NCBI GenBank assembly: GCA_965247175.1
Contig: OZ252006.1
Coordinates: forward strand, 2,108,001-2,172,000
Reading direction: 5' to 3'
Length of the DNA: 64,000 nt
Origin: JANQMX01 sp965247175
GTDB lineage: Bacteria; Pseudomonadota; Alphaproteobacteria; Kiloniellales; DSM-21159
Shown here in pieces: positions 42,509 through 52,500 of this stretch. The position numbers were made by a program, and so were the translations under genes. The notes beneath the pieces are model-generated. The model made no database searches. It saw only the letters and a list, made by a program, of their open reading frames with translations, and had not been told where the DNA came from. How positions within the stretch are numbered: the stretch's first letter is position 1; the number at the start of each line of letters is the position of its first letter.

Positions 42509-43699
42509 TTATTGCGCAGCCGCGGCTTGGGCTTGCCGCAGCCTGGTCACGCCGGCGATCAGCAGGCGAGCGGCCTCGTCGATCTCCTGGGCCGTGTTGA
42601 AGCGCCCGACGGAGATACGCAGGCTCTGCGCAGCTGTGGCCTCCTCGATGCCGAGCGCCCGCAGCACGTAGGAGGGCTCGACCGAAGCAGAGGTGCAAGC
42701 GCTTCCGGTGGAGAGCGCGAGCTCAGGCACGGCGTCGATCAGCGCATGGGCCGGCACGCGATCGAAGGCGATATTGATGTTGCCGGCAAGGCGGTGGTCC
42801 ATCGCCCCGTTGATGGTCAGCGGCCCAGCGCCTTCGCGCAGCTGCTCGACCAGACGGTCACGCAGCGCGGCAACACGCTCCGCCTCCTCCACCATCTCCT
42901 GGGCGGCAAGGCGGCAGGCCATGCCAAGGCCAACACAAAGCGCCGGGGCAAGCGTGCCGGAACGCAGGCCACGCTCCTGTCCCCCACCGTCTATCATCGC
43001 CTCGAGCCGGACGCGTGGGCGGCGACGCACGTAGAGCGCCCCGATACCCTTGGGCCCGTAGAGCTTGTGGCCGGAGATCGAGAGAAGATCGATCTGCATG
43101 GTATTGACGTCGAGGGGGACCTTGCCGAGTGCCTGCGCCGCATCGCTGTGGAAGTAGGCGCCCTTCGCACGACAGAGCGCACCGATCTCCGCCAAGGGCT
43201 GAATGACGCCGATTTCGTTGTTGGCCGCCATAATGGAGACGACGGCGGTTCGCTCCGTCACCGCCTGCTCCAGCGCTGCGAGATCGACCAGCCCGTCGCG
43301 GTTGACGCCGAGGACCGTGACCTCGTGCCCATTCCGCTCCAACCGGGCGACCGACTCCAGAACGCACTTGTGTTCCGTCGCCAAGGTGACCACATGCGGC
43401 CGCTCGGCCTTGTGGAAGTGGGCTGCGCCCTTGATCGCTAGGTTGTTGGACTCCGTCGCGCCAGAGGTGAAGACGATCTCCCTCGGTTCGGCGTCGATCA
43501 GCGCCGCGACGTCCGCCCGCGCCGCCTCGACCGCCGCCTCGGCATCGTTGCCATAGGCGTGGTCGACGGAATGGGGATTGCCGAAGCGCTCGCCGAAGAA
43601 GGGCAGCATGGTGTCGACCACACGCGGGTCGGTCCGCGTGGTCGCCTGATTATCGAGGTAGATCACCTGCGCCAGCTCGTCGGAAGCGCTCAAAACCAT
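42509..43699 (-). CDS. Cysteine desulfurase, IscS-like
   Basis: The 396-residue PLP enzyme transfers sulfur from cysteine for Fe-S clusters. The internal aldimine lysine is Lys212 in SISGHKLYGPKG and the persulfide cysteine lies in STGSACTSASVEPSYVL. The sequence FTSGATESNNLAIKGA is also typical. The ATG 43699 overlaps the stop of the upstream desulfurase gene by one base, so translation is coupled. It is the second of two adjacent desulfurases. Confidence 0.93.
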   Translation of the reverse strand: MVLSASDELAQVIYLDNQATTRTDPRVVDTMLPFFGERFGNPHSVDHAYGNDAEAAVEAARADVAALIDAEPREIVFTSGATESNNLAIKGAAHFHKAERPHVVTLATEHKCVLESVARLERNGHEVTVLGVNRDGLVDLAALEQAVTERTAVVSIMAANNEIGVIQPLAEIGALCRAKGAYFHSDAAQALGKVPLDVNTMQIDLLSISGHKLYGPKGIGALYVRRRPRVRLEAMIDGGGQERGLRSGTLAPALCVGLGMACRLAAQEMVEEAERVAALRDRLVEQLREGAGPLTINGAMDHRLAGNINIAFDRVPAHALIDAVPELALSTGSACTSASVEPSYVLRALGIEEATAAQSLRISVGRFNTAQEIDEAARLLIAGVTRLRQAQAAAAQ

Positions 43700-44817
43700 C
43701 AACTTGCCCTTCGCTGCTCCGTGTTCGCCTTATATAGGCGTTCCCAAGCCTCCAGGAAGCAATCGAGATCCGCTTCCCGGCTGGCCCAGCCGAGCGAAAC
43801 CCGCAAGGCGGAGCCCGCCAGAGCCGGCTCAGCCCCCATGGCAAGCAACACGTGAGACGCCGAAACCTTGCCCGAGGAGCAAGCGGAACCGGAAGAAACG
43901 GCGATTCCGGCGAGATCGAGCGCGATGAGCTGTGTTTCCGCTGGTAGAAAGGGATTGGCAAAGCAGCTCGTATTGGCCAAACGCGGGGCATCGCGGCCGA
44001 AAACCTGCGTCTCCGGCGCAATGGCAAGCAAGCGCTCCTCAAAGCGGTCGCGCCAGCCCCGCAAAGCCCCGCTCTCCGCGAAGCCGCGATCGATGGCCTG
44101 GCAAGCCGCCCCGAAGCCCGCAATCGCAGCCACGTTCTCGGTGCCGGCCCGCAAGCGTCGCTCCTGCCCCCCGCCAAGCTGCTGGGCAAAGAGAGGAGCC
44201 CCCTCGCGGACAATCAGCGCCCCGGCTCCCTTCGGCCCACCCAGCTTGTGGCTGGAAAGGGAAAGGTAGTCGACGTCAAGCTCGGCCATATCGACCGGCA
44301 GGCGACCGACCGCTTGCACTGCATCGCAGTGCAGCAGGCCGCCGGCCGCCTTCACCAAAGCGGAGATCTCGGCAATTGGTTGGACGACGCCGGTCTCGTT
44401 GTTTGCGAGCATGACCGATACGAAGGCCTGTCCCTCGCAGCGCTCCACCAGCGATTCGAGAGCTGTCAGATCGACCACGCCCTTGGCGTCGACGGGCAGC
44501 CGCTCGGCAGCAGCCGCTTCCAGAACCGAAGGATGCTCGATGGCAGAAGTCAGAAGGTGCCGGTCGCCGACGGCGCCCAGCGCCAGGTTATTGGCCTCTG
44601 TTGCGCCGCTGGTGAAGACCACTTCCGCCGGTGAGGCACCGACCAGCTCGGCGACCGCCTCGCGGGCGGTCTCTATACACCGGCGCGCCTCGCGGCCAAA
44701 GCCGTGCACGGACGAGGCGTTGCCGACCAAGTCCAAGGCCGCAACGACCGCCGCTCTACTTTCCTCGCGCAGCAGCGAGGTGGCGTTGTAGTCGAGGTAG
44801 ATGCGCGGCGACGTCAC
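43699..44817 (-). CDS. Cysteine desulfurase, NifS-like
   Basis: The 372-residue paralogue has the PLP lysine at Lys191 in LSSHKLGGPKG and the cysteine loop SSGSACSSGKVSASHVL. FTSGATEANNLALGAVG is present. It diverges from the downstream IscS-like copy, especially in the N-terminal half, so the pair is an old duplication or separate acquisition. It starts 15 bp after the iscR stop, and its stop overlaps the next gene. Confidence 0.92.
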   Translation of the reverse strand: MTSPRIYLDYNATSLLREESRAAVVAALDLVGNASSVHGFGREARRCIETAREAVAELVGASPAEVVFTSGATEANNLALGAVGDRHLLTSAIEHPSVLEAAAAERLPVDAKGVVDLTALESLVERCEGQAFVSVMLANNETGVVQPIAEISALVKAAGGLLHCDAVQAVGRLPVDMAELDVDYLSLSSHKLGGPKGAGALIVREGAPLFAQQLGGGQERRLRAGTENVAAIAGFGAACQAIDRGFAESGALRGWRDRFEERLLAIAPETQVFGRDAPRLANTSCFANPFLPAETQLIALDLAGIAVSSGSACSSGKVSASHVLLAMGAEPALAGSALRVSLGWASREADLDCFLEAWERLYKANTEQRRAS

Positions 44818-44832
44818 ACAGCGGCCAACCTT

Positions 44833-45303
44833 CTATTCGGCGGCGCAGGGATTGCTCTTGAGCTGCAAAATCTCGCGCGGGTCGGGGAGTTCGAAGTTCC
44901 GTTCCAGCACATCCGCAATGGTGATGGACGACAGGAAGTCGTTGAGCGTACCGCTCAACCTCACCCAAAGGTCGTGCGTGGCGCAGTAGTTCTCCGTCGC
45001 GCTGCAGTGCGACGGATAGTGCGGCATGCACACGCGTGCCTTATTTGGCTCCTCGACGGCTGCCATCACGTCGGAGACTGAGATTTCCGCTCTCGGTCGC
45101 CCAAGGAGATACCCACCGCCAGGACCGCGAACGGACTTGACCAGCCCAGCTCGACGCAACTTGGCGAAGATCTGTTCCAAATAGGACAAAGAGATCTGCT
45201 GACGCTGGGCGATCTCTGACAGTGTGACCGGGCTTTGATCGCCGTGACGCGCCAAGTCAGCAATGGCCATCACGGCATAGCGGCCCTTTGTTCCCAATTT
45301 CAT
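44833..45303 (-). CDS. iscR: Rrf2/IscR-type Fe-S-responsive regulator
   Basis: The 156-residue regulator has the Rrf2 helix-turn-helix (MKLGTKGRYAVMAIADLA, SLSYLEQIFAKLRRAGLV) and three cysteines at 92, 100 and 107 (VCMPHYPSHC, ENYC), the same cluster-ligand number as IscR though with wider spacing. It leads the desulfurase operon. Autoregulation through a [2Fe-2S] cluster is expected; the binding site is not identified with confidence. Confidence 0.92.
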   Translation of the reverse strand: MKLGTKGRYAVMAIADLARHGDQSPVTLSEIAQRQQISLSYLEQIFAKLRRAGLVKSVRGPGGGYLLGRPRAEISVSDVMAAVEEPNKARVCMPHYPSHCSATENYCATHDLWVRLSGTLNDFLSSITIADVLERNFELPDPREILQLKSNPCAAE

Positions 45304-45411
45304 GTCACAACAATTCCTTGCATGCGATCCACGACTTCTTTTGTTTTAGATCGCAGGAAATGAATTGCCATAGCACCTATGGGTAATATTCTACGTCCGT
45401 CACCGCGATTG

Positions 45412-46164
45412 TCACGCCTTCGGATTGTCCTTCCGATCGCGATGCTCTTCCGGCGCGGTTGGGGGCGTTACGATGGCCGGCCGCGCCTCCAATTCGCCCT
45501 CCAGGGCATTGACCCGGGCGCGAAGCGACTGAACTTCCCCTAAAAGACCCTCAAGCGCTCGGGCGATCGGATCGGGGATATCCCCGGTCGGTGTTCCGTA
45601 AGCGACGAAGGGCAACTGATCGCGCTGGCCACCAGGGGTCACCACCCGACCAGGGATACCCACCACCGTGGAGCAAGCGGGAACCGGCTTGGTTACGACG
45701 GCATTGGCGCCGACGCGGGCGCTGCGCCCGACGGTGATCGGACCCAAGATCTGCGCGCCCGAACCGACGATCACGTCATCTTCCAAGGTCGGATGACGCT
45801 TCACATTGCGCTGCTGGTCGCTATCGATACTGGGCGCCACGCCGCCCAGAGTGACGCCGTGGTAAATGGTGACATTGTCGCCGATCCGCGCGGTTTCGCC
45901 GATCACCACACCCATTCCGTGGTCGATGAACAGCCGCTTGCCGATATGCGCGCCAGGATGGATCTCGATGCCGGTCAGCCACCGGCCGAACTGGGAGACC
46001 CAGCGGCCAGCAAGATGCCATTTGCGCTGCCAGGCCCAGTGTGCCAAGCGGTAGAATAGCAAAACCTGAAACCCTGGGTAGAGCAGCACCACTTCCAGCG
46101 CCGAGCGAGCCGCAGGGTCGCGGTCCCTGATGGTCTGAATATCGCGGCGCAGGCCCTTGAACAT
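45412..46164 (-). CDS. cysE: Serine O-acetyltransferase
   Basis: CysE makes O-acetylserine, precursor of cysteine. The 250-residue product has the hexapeptide left-handed beta-helix: IGKRLFIDHGMGVVIGETA, YHGVTLGG and IVGSGAQILGPITVG. The N-terminal helical domain is short, as in the EpsC/CysE type. A charged C-terminal tail of about 50 residues (residues 200-250) is longer than usual. It lies next to iscR and the desulfurases, placing cysteine supply beside sulfur use. Confidence 0.94.
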   Translation of the reverse strand: MFKGLRRDIQTIRDRDPAARSALEVVLLYPGFQVLLFYRLAHWAWQRKWHLAGRWVSQFGRWLTGIEIHPGAHIGKRLFIDHGMGVVIGETARIGDNVTIYHGVTLGGVAPSIDSDQQRNVKRHPTLEDDVIVGSGAQILGPITVGRSARVGANAVVTKPVPACSTVVGIPGRVVTPGGQRDQLPFVAYGTPTGDIPDPIARALEGLLGEVQSLRARVNALEGELEARPAIVTPPTAPEEHRDRKDNPKA

Positions 46165-46293
46165 GATCTTACCTTCGCACGATTTAACCGAAGTGCTCTG
46201 GAACGCCAGAGTGGCAAATTGGGTTGCAATGTTCCAAATAGGGAATATGGAGGAAGGCCGTAGATTGTCAATTTGCCGTCCAGTCTCTACACG

Positions 46294-46310
46294 AGTGCCT
46301 TCAAGGCACT
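46294..46310. promoter_or_regulatory. Perfect inverted repeat upstream of the alpha/beta hydrolase
   Basis: AGTGCCTT-C-AAGGCACT is a perfect dyad with one central base in the divergent region between cysE and the hydrolase, about 73 bp before the hydrolase ATG. It may be an operator; its short loop makes an RNA hairpin less likely. Confidence 0.4.
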
Positions 46311-46382
46311 AATCCCGTTTGTTGCGGCAAGCGATCAACAACCCTAAGCGACGACAAGTCGCCGCGGTAGTCGAGAGACCAT

Positions 46383-47045
46383 ATGCCTGAAGTGATCATC
46401 AACGGCCCCGACGGCCGTTTGGAAGGACGATTCCAAGCGGGCAAGGAGCCCAATGCGCCGATCGCCCTCATTCTTCATCCGCACCCGCAGCACGGCGGGA
46501 CGATGAACAACAAGGTCGTCTACAACCTTTACCATTCCTTCACGCGCCAAGGCTTTGCCGTTTTGCGCTTCAACTTCCGCGGCGTCGGGCGCAGCCAAGG
46601 CAGTTTCGACCGCGGGGAAGGCGAGCTCTCCGACGCGGCCTCGGCACTCGACTGGCTGCAGAGCGTCAATCCGAACGCGCAGGGCTGCTGGGTTGCCGGC
46701 TTTTCCTTCGGTGCCTGGATCGGCATGCAGCTTCTGATGCGCCGGCCTGAGATTGAGGGTTTTGTTTCGGTTGCGCCGCCGGCGAACATCTATGACTTCA
46801 GCTTTCTCGCGCCCTGCCCGGCCTCCGGCCTCGTCGTCCAAGGCGCAGCTGACGATCTGGTGCCCGAGCCTGCGGTCCGCAAACTGGTGGACAAGCTCTC
46901 CAATCAGCGTGACATCGAGATCACCTACAAGATCATCGAGAACGCCAACCACTTCTTCGGCAACGAGATGGAGCAGCTCACCGCGACCGTCGAGGACTAC
47001 GTCCGACAGTCCTCATCTGCCTTGCAGCAAAGCGCAGCGAGCTGA
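46383..47045 (+). CDS. Alpha/beta hydrolase
   Basis: The 220-residue product begins PEVIINGPDGRLEGRFQAG and has LILHPHPQHGGTMNN, the oxyanion region, the nucleophile elbow GFSFG, and an aspartate plus histidine (DDLVPEP, NANHFFG) completing the triad. This short type is common beside cysE/iscR genes in alphaproteobacteria. No signal peptide is seen. Substrate unknown. Confidence 0.88.
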   Translation: MPEVIINGPDGRLEGRFQAGKEPNAPIALILHPHPQHGGTMNNKVVYNLYHSFTRQGFAVLRFNFRGVGRSQGSFDRGEGELSDAASALDWLQSVNPNAQGCWVAGFSFGAWIGMQLLMRRPEIEGFVSVAPPANIYDFSFLAPCPASGLVVQGAADDLVPEPAVRKLVDKLSNQRDIEITYKIIENANHFFGNEMEQLTATVEDYVRQSSSALQQSAAS

Positions 47046-47079
47046 GCTTCAGTAAGAACCTGCGCTGTCAGGCGGCGAG

Positions 47080-48165
47080 CTAGAGGGCAGCGGCCGCAAG
47101 ATAGCGCGTGCCGCCGCTCATCGGCTCCGCGACACCGGTCGTCGACGGCAGCGACAGGGGCAGCTTTGCCAGGCTGCGCAGGGCGAGATAGGCGAAAGCC
47201 TCGGCCTCGATAGCATCGCCGTTCCAGCCGATGACCTCAACCGGCTCCACCGGGCAGTTCAACCGCTCTTGCAAGAACTTCAACATGGTCGGATTGCGCC
47301 GCCCTCCGCCGGACACCAGCCAGCGTATCGGCGGCTCGGGTAGCCACTCTAGCGCCGCAGCAACCGCTTCGACGGTAAAGGCGGTCAGGGTCGCAGCCCC
47401 GTCGTTGAGGCTCAGAGAGTTCAGCGACGAGGTATCGAAGGCATCGCGATCGAGTGACTTGGGCGGCGGTTGCCGGAAATAGGACTGGGCGAAGAGCAAG
47501 GTGAGGGCCGCATCGTCCTCCTGCCCTCGCGCGGCACAAAGACCGTCGAGATCGGAGGCACCGGCACCGTGGCGCCACATCCAGTCGTCGATCAGCGCAT
47601 TCCCGGGTCCCGTATCGAACGCTAGGATGTCCTCGGGACCGCGCCCCAGCCAGGTGATGTTGGCGACGCCGCCGATGTTGAGCACAGCCAAGGGCTTGTC
47701 GAGGTCGGCGGCGCGGGCGGCGTGGTACAGCGGAGCAAAGGGCGCGCCCTGACCGCCCGCGGCCATGTCCGCACTGCGAAAATCGTTGATGACATCGATG
47801 CCAAGGCTGTCCGCCAAGAGGCGGCCGTCGCCGATCTGCCATGTCCGGCCTTGCTCAGGCGCGTGCAGCAGGGTCTGGCCGTGAAAGCCGATGACGGCCA
47901 CCTCATCACGGGCAACCCCGCTTTTCTCGAGCAGAGCCTCGATCAGCGGAACGTGATAGAGGGTCAGGTCACGCTCGGCCTCGGCAATCTCGGCGGGGCT
48001 GGCATTGCCTCCCAGGCAAAGGCGCAGACGGTCACGCAAACCGCGCTCGAAGGGCAGCGTCTCGAAGGCGACCGCCTCTAGGCGCCTCTCGCCGTCGCTG
48101 CGAATGAGGGCGGCATCAGCACCGTCTAAAGAGGTGCCGCTCATCAGGCCAATTGCGTACTTCAT
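47080..48165 (-). CDS. anmK: Anhydro-N-acetylmuramic acid kinase
   Basis: AnmK phosphorylates and opens anhydro-MurNAc in peptidoglycan recycling. The 361-residue product starts MKYAIGLMSGTSLDGADAAL, has VIGFHGQTLLHAPE and ends with SGGTRYLAAAAL, all family features. I start at ATG 48165 behind GAAGGA; a longer frame would add a 27-residue non-homologous head. Divergent from tyrS. Confidence 0.95.
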   Translation of the reverse strand: MKYAIGLMSGTSLDGADAALIRSDGERRLEAVAFETLPFERGLRDRLRLCLGGNASPAEIAEAERDLTLYHVPLIEALLEKSGVARDEVAVIGFHGQTLLHAPEQGRTWQIGDGRLLADSLGIDVINDFRSADMAAGGQGAPFAPLYHAARAADLDKPLAVLNIGGVANITWLGRGPEDILAFDTGPGNALIDDWMWRHGAGASDLDGLCAARGQEDDAALTLLFAQSYFRQPPPKSLDRDAFDTSSLNSLSLNDGAATLTAFTVEAVAAALEWLPEPPIRWLVSGGGRRNPTMLKFLQERLNCPVEPVEVIGWNGDAIEAEAFAYLALRSLAKLPLSLPSTTGVAEPMSGGTRYLAAAAL

Positions 48166-48204
48166 CCCGTTTCCTTCATCGCGGACCGCACTGCCGGCCG
48201 ATTG

Positions 48205-48229
48205 GCTTAACCATACGAGTATGCTAAGC
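48205..48229. promoter_or_regulatory. Interrupted palindrome between anmK and tyrS
   Basis: Nested arms GCTTA/TAAGC and CATAC/GTATG form a 25-bp dyad, asymmetric by one base. It is 40 bp from the anmK start and about 60 bp from the tyrS start, so it could control either gene. Confidence 0.4.
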
Positions 48230-48287
48230 GGGCGCGCCCCTGACAAACACCTGATTTCCCAGAATTCCGCAAAAGCTTGGCCCCTTT

Positions 48288-49532
48288 ATGACCTCCGATT
48301 TCCTACAAATTCTCGAAGAACGCGGCTACATCCACCAATGCACCGATTTTGGCGGCCTGAGCGCCTTGGCCCAGCGGGAGATGGTGACGGCCTATATCGG
48401 CTTCGACGCCACGGCAAACAGCCTCCATGTCGGCTCCCTGGTTCAAATCATGATGCTGCGCTGGCTTCAGGAAACGGGCCACAAGCCGATCGTTCTGATG
48501 GGCGGGGGAACCACCAAGGTCGGAGATCCCTCGGGCAAGGACGAAAGCCGGCAACTTCTGAGCGATCAAGAGATCGACGCCAACATCGCCTCCATTCGTC
48601 GCGTCTTCGAGCGGTTCCTCACCTTTGGGGAGGATGGCAACAAGGCGATTATGGTCAACAACGCCGACTGGCTCGACACGCTCGCCTACATCCCGTTCCT
48701 GCGCGAGGTCGGGAGGCATTTCACGATCAACCGCATGCTCACCTTCGACTCGGTGAAGCTGCGGCTCGAGCGCGAACAGCCGCTGACGTTTCTTGAGTTC
48801 AACTACATGATTCTTCAGGCCTACGACTTCATGGAGCTGGCCCGCCGTCAGGGCTGCCGCCTGCAGATGGGCGGCTCCGACCAGTGGGGCAACATCGTCA
48901 ACGGCATCGAGCTCGCCCGGCGCATCCACGGCCAAGAGCTGTTCGGCCTGACGACACCGCTGATCACCTTGGCCAGCGGCCAGAAGATGGGAAAGACGGC
49001 CGCCGGCGCCATCTGGCTCAATCCCGAGCGGCTGCCGGCATACGACTACTGGCAGTTTTGGCGCAACACTGAGGATGCGGACGTCGGCCGCTTCCTCAAG
49101 CTCTTCACCTTGCTGCCGCTGGATGAAGTCGCCCGCCTAGAGGCGCTCCAGGGCCAGGAGCTCAATGAAGCCAAGAAGGTGCTGGCGGGAGAGGCTACGG
49201 CCCTTTGCCATGGTCGGGACGCTGCTGAGGCTGCTGCCGAAACGGCTCGCCGCACCTTCGAAGAAGGCGGTCTGGGAGAAGACTTGCCCAGCGTGACGGT
49301 CTCTGCGGCCGAGCTGGAGAACGGCATTCCAGCCTTCCTGCTGTTCACGCAAAGCGGCCTCACCCAGAGCAACGGCGAAGCCAGACGGCTGATCAAGGGC
49401 GGTGGCGCGCGCCTCAACGACCTGCGAATAGACGATGAGAACCGGCAACTGCGGCCCCAGGACCTGAGCACTGAGGGTATCGCCAAGCTCTCAGCCGGGC
49501 GCAAGAAACACGCACTCGTCAAGCTGGGCTAA
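48288..49532 (+). CDS. tyrS: Tyrosyl-tRNA synthetase
   Basis: The 414-residue class I enzyme has the HIGH-like SLHVGSLVQI, the KMSKS-like KMGKTAAG, and a C-terminal S4 domain (LTQSNGEARRLIKGGGARLN). It charges tRNA-Tyr with tyrosine. Start ATG 48288. The stop overlaps the end of the convergent AsmA-like gene by four bases. Confidence 0.96.
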   Translation: MTSDFLQILEERGYIHQCTDFGGLSALAQREMVTAYIGFDATANSLHVGSLVQIMMLRWLQETGHKPIVLMGGGTTKVGDPSGKDESRQLLSDQEIDANIASIRRVFERFLTFGEDGNKAIMVNNADWLDTLAYIPFLREVGRHFTINRMLTFDSVKLRLEREQPLTFLEFNYMILQAYDFMELARRQGCRLQMGGSDQWGNIVNGIELARRIHGQELFGLTTPLITLASGQKMGKTAAGAIWLNPERLPAYDYWQFWRNTEDADVGRFLKLFTLLPLDEVARLEALQGQELNEAKKVLAGEATALCHGRDAAEAAAETARRTFEEGGLGEDLPSVTVSAAELENGIPAFLLFTQSGLTQSNGEARRLIKGGGARLNDLRIDDENRQLRPQDLSTEGIAKLSAGRKKHALVKLG

Positions 49533-52500
49533 CGATCCGGGCCTTTGTCCTCTTCCGCTTGCAACGGCTTGGCTGCACTTTGGTCGGACGCGTTGGGGTC
49601 GCTCAGGAAAATGTTGCGCAGGAATCCAGGGGCGAGCGCGGAGAGTGGATTGACGCCGACGCTGGGGTCGCTGATGCCTCCCTCGACGCTGTAGGTGAAG
49701 GCGATGATGCCGCCCCCCTCACCGCCAGTGAGCAGATTGCCGATCAGCGGAATGCCTGACACGGCGTTGTTGAGGGTGTAGGCCGGCACGATTTCGCCCA
49801 CCAAGGCGAGCGTGTCTTGGTCCAGATCGAGCTTGCCTTTGGTGGTGACACCCAGCGCCGAACCATGGGTCCGGGCCTCGATCCGTTGGAACTGCAGCTC
49901 GTGATAGGTTGCCGTGCCCTTCAACTGATCGAAGTCGATTCCGTCTCCGGACAAGAGGTTGCCGAGCCCAGTCAAGGACGCCGCGCCCAGGACCCGCGCC
50001 ATGATCGGGGCCCTGACGAGACGGTAGCTACCGCCTTCGACCGTCAGCTCGACTGGATGCTCCGGGAAGGGACCGGCCGAGCGGCCGTCCACTTGAAAGG
50101 CGCCGCCCTCGATATCGTCATAGAGATCGACGGCGCGCAGAAACGCGCCGAGATCAGCGGTGCGAACATCCAAGCGATAGTCGTTGGCGTGGTCGGGAAG
50201 CGGGCCCCAATCCAGCGAGAAATCGGTTTCTTGCGGCGCCTCCGCCTCCCTAGAAGGCGTATTGCCGGCAAGAGCGAAGCGAGAATCGACACGTCCGGTC
50301 AGCTTGGCCATCAGCCAGGCGCCGCGCTTTCGCACCAACCTGAGGGAAACATCGCTGAGATAGCGGTCGGCAGCGAAATACACACGGGACAGCCCCGGTG
50401 CCGTCACCTCGATATCCACCGGCGGCTTGGCAGCCCGCTCGGGTGAGTCGACCCGTGTTTCGACCACTTCGCGATCGCCGCTCCGTCCTTCCAGCCAGGG
50501 GCTCAGATCGATGGTCCCGGACTGGACCGACGCGCGGTAACCGCCATCCACCGGCTCGACCACGAGACCGGAGACGCTCTGTTGGCCAAAACTCAAGTTG
50601 GCGAAATCGAGCCGCTCCAGGTCACCATCCTGGGTCAAGTCCATGGTCGCGGACAAACGAAGGTCAGCCGCCTCCAGCACGATGTCCTCGACGCGCTCCA
50701 GCTTGTCGTTCTGCAGCACCACGCGTCCGGTCGCACGACCGGGCGTGCCGGCGTCCTTCTTCCACCGCATCTCCGGCAGCTCGAGGCTCGCCGTATTGAG
50801 GTTGGCCGTGAAGTCGATTGCCATCACCCCTGACTGCTGCCTGGCCGCGTCGATCTCCAGCGCAAGCGGACCGGTCAGATAGGGATAGGCATCGAAGCCG
50901 AAGCGCTGTCGGGCCCGCCCGTCAATGCGCGGGACACTCGCCTTGAGAGTCGCCTGCGGTTCGGCTGATGTGCTGAAGGACTCCTGCCAGCTGAGAGTCA
51001 GGGGTACGCCGCCGAGCTGGGCGTCGCCGGAGAGGCTCATAGCTTTGTTGGTGACGTCCAGCGTCAGTTGTCCGTCGCTCAGCGGCTGCGACATGATGAA
51101 GTCGCCCAAACCTCCGTCGCTGATCTTGGCCTTTGCCGAGACGACGAGCTTCTCATCGGGCAAATCCTCGATCATGGGAAACGTCATTTTGACGTCGGCC
51201 GAGACCACACCGGAGGCGTCGGCACGGCTAATGCCGAAACGCGAGATCAGGTCGAGGCGAGGATGATCGAGCTCATCCAGAGCGGCGGCCACAGGGCCGC
51301 GTGCCTGAAAGGCAATATCGATGATTTCCTCTTCTTGCGTAAGGTCCGGCATCTCGATCACGGCGCCGGTTACGGCCAGCTCACCGCGCCGCGCAGACTC
51401 GACATCGAAACGCAGACCCTTGGGCAGCAGGCTCGCGCGCCCCGTTGCTTGGGTGATCGGCGGAATGGGCCGCAGGTAGTGAATCTCAAGGCCCTCGAAG
51501 GCGAAGCCACCGTCGATGTCGTGGATGGTCATGGTCCCATCGGAACCAATGGCAAAACGCGTCGACAGAGTGAGGTCGCCAGCCGAACCGGCGGTGATGT
51601 TCTCGCTCACCCAATCGCGGCCGCTCTCCGCCACGCCGAGCGGCCAGTAGGTCGCTAGGCTCTCCGCCTGAACGTTGGCCCCCTTGAGCTCGGCGGCCAC
51701 CTCCACGCCCTGCTCCCGCAGCTCGACGTTGGCGGAGGCCGTTAGTGCCGGTCCGGCGGAGTCTTTGGTACCGAATGAAAGTCGCAGTGGATTGACGGTC
51801 AGCCGCCGGCTTGGGGCGTCGAAAATCACGAAGCCAGACAGCAGCGAGACTGGAAGAGCCTGTTCGAAGAGCTTGGGCAGAAAGGCCTGCCCCGGCTTGC
51901 CATCGAAACCCAGTCGCGCGTGCTTGAGCCGGCCGTCGAGATCGAGATCAATCTGTCCTTCGGCCGTCACAGGAATTTCCACGCCGGCCAGATCGGCGAG
52001 CGAATTGTCCAAGCTCGCCAGATCGCTGATCAGCAGGTTTTCGATGGCGAACTTGGCTTCCAGTTTCTCGATGGATGGCTCGTAGTGCACGGCTGCGGAC
52101 ACGGTCGGCCGCTTGCCGGCAAGAACCGGGCTGAGGCTAAGGTTCGCGCGCAGACCATTGGGCGAGCGCTCGAGGTCGATGCGGGTATCTTCGGCATCAA
52201 TGACCCGGCCCAGGCTCATGTCGACAAGACGGACGCGCCCGTCCGTCACCTGAACGCTCTCGAGATAGCTCAAAGGACGCTGCGGGTCCGGCGCTCGCAT
52301 GAGCTCGCCCAGCAAGCCGCGGATGCTGAAGGCCGAGAACATGGGCGGCGCGCCGGCAGACTCGCCGTTTTGACCGGCTCCCGTTTGCTCAGTGGGACTA
52401 TCAGTGAATCGCAGCTGACCGTCCGCCGTGCGTTCCAGCCGCAAGCGGGCGCCATCGATTTCGATGCTCTGCGGCGCAATGACGCCGGCCAGAAGAGCGG

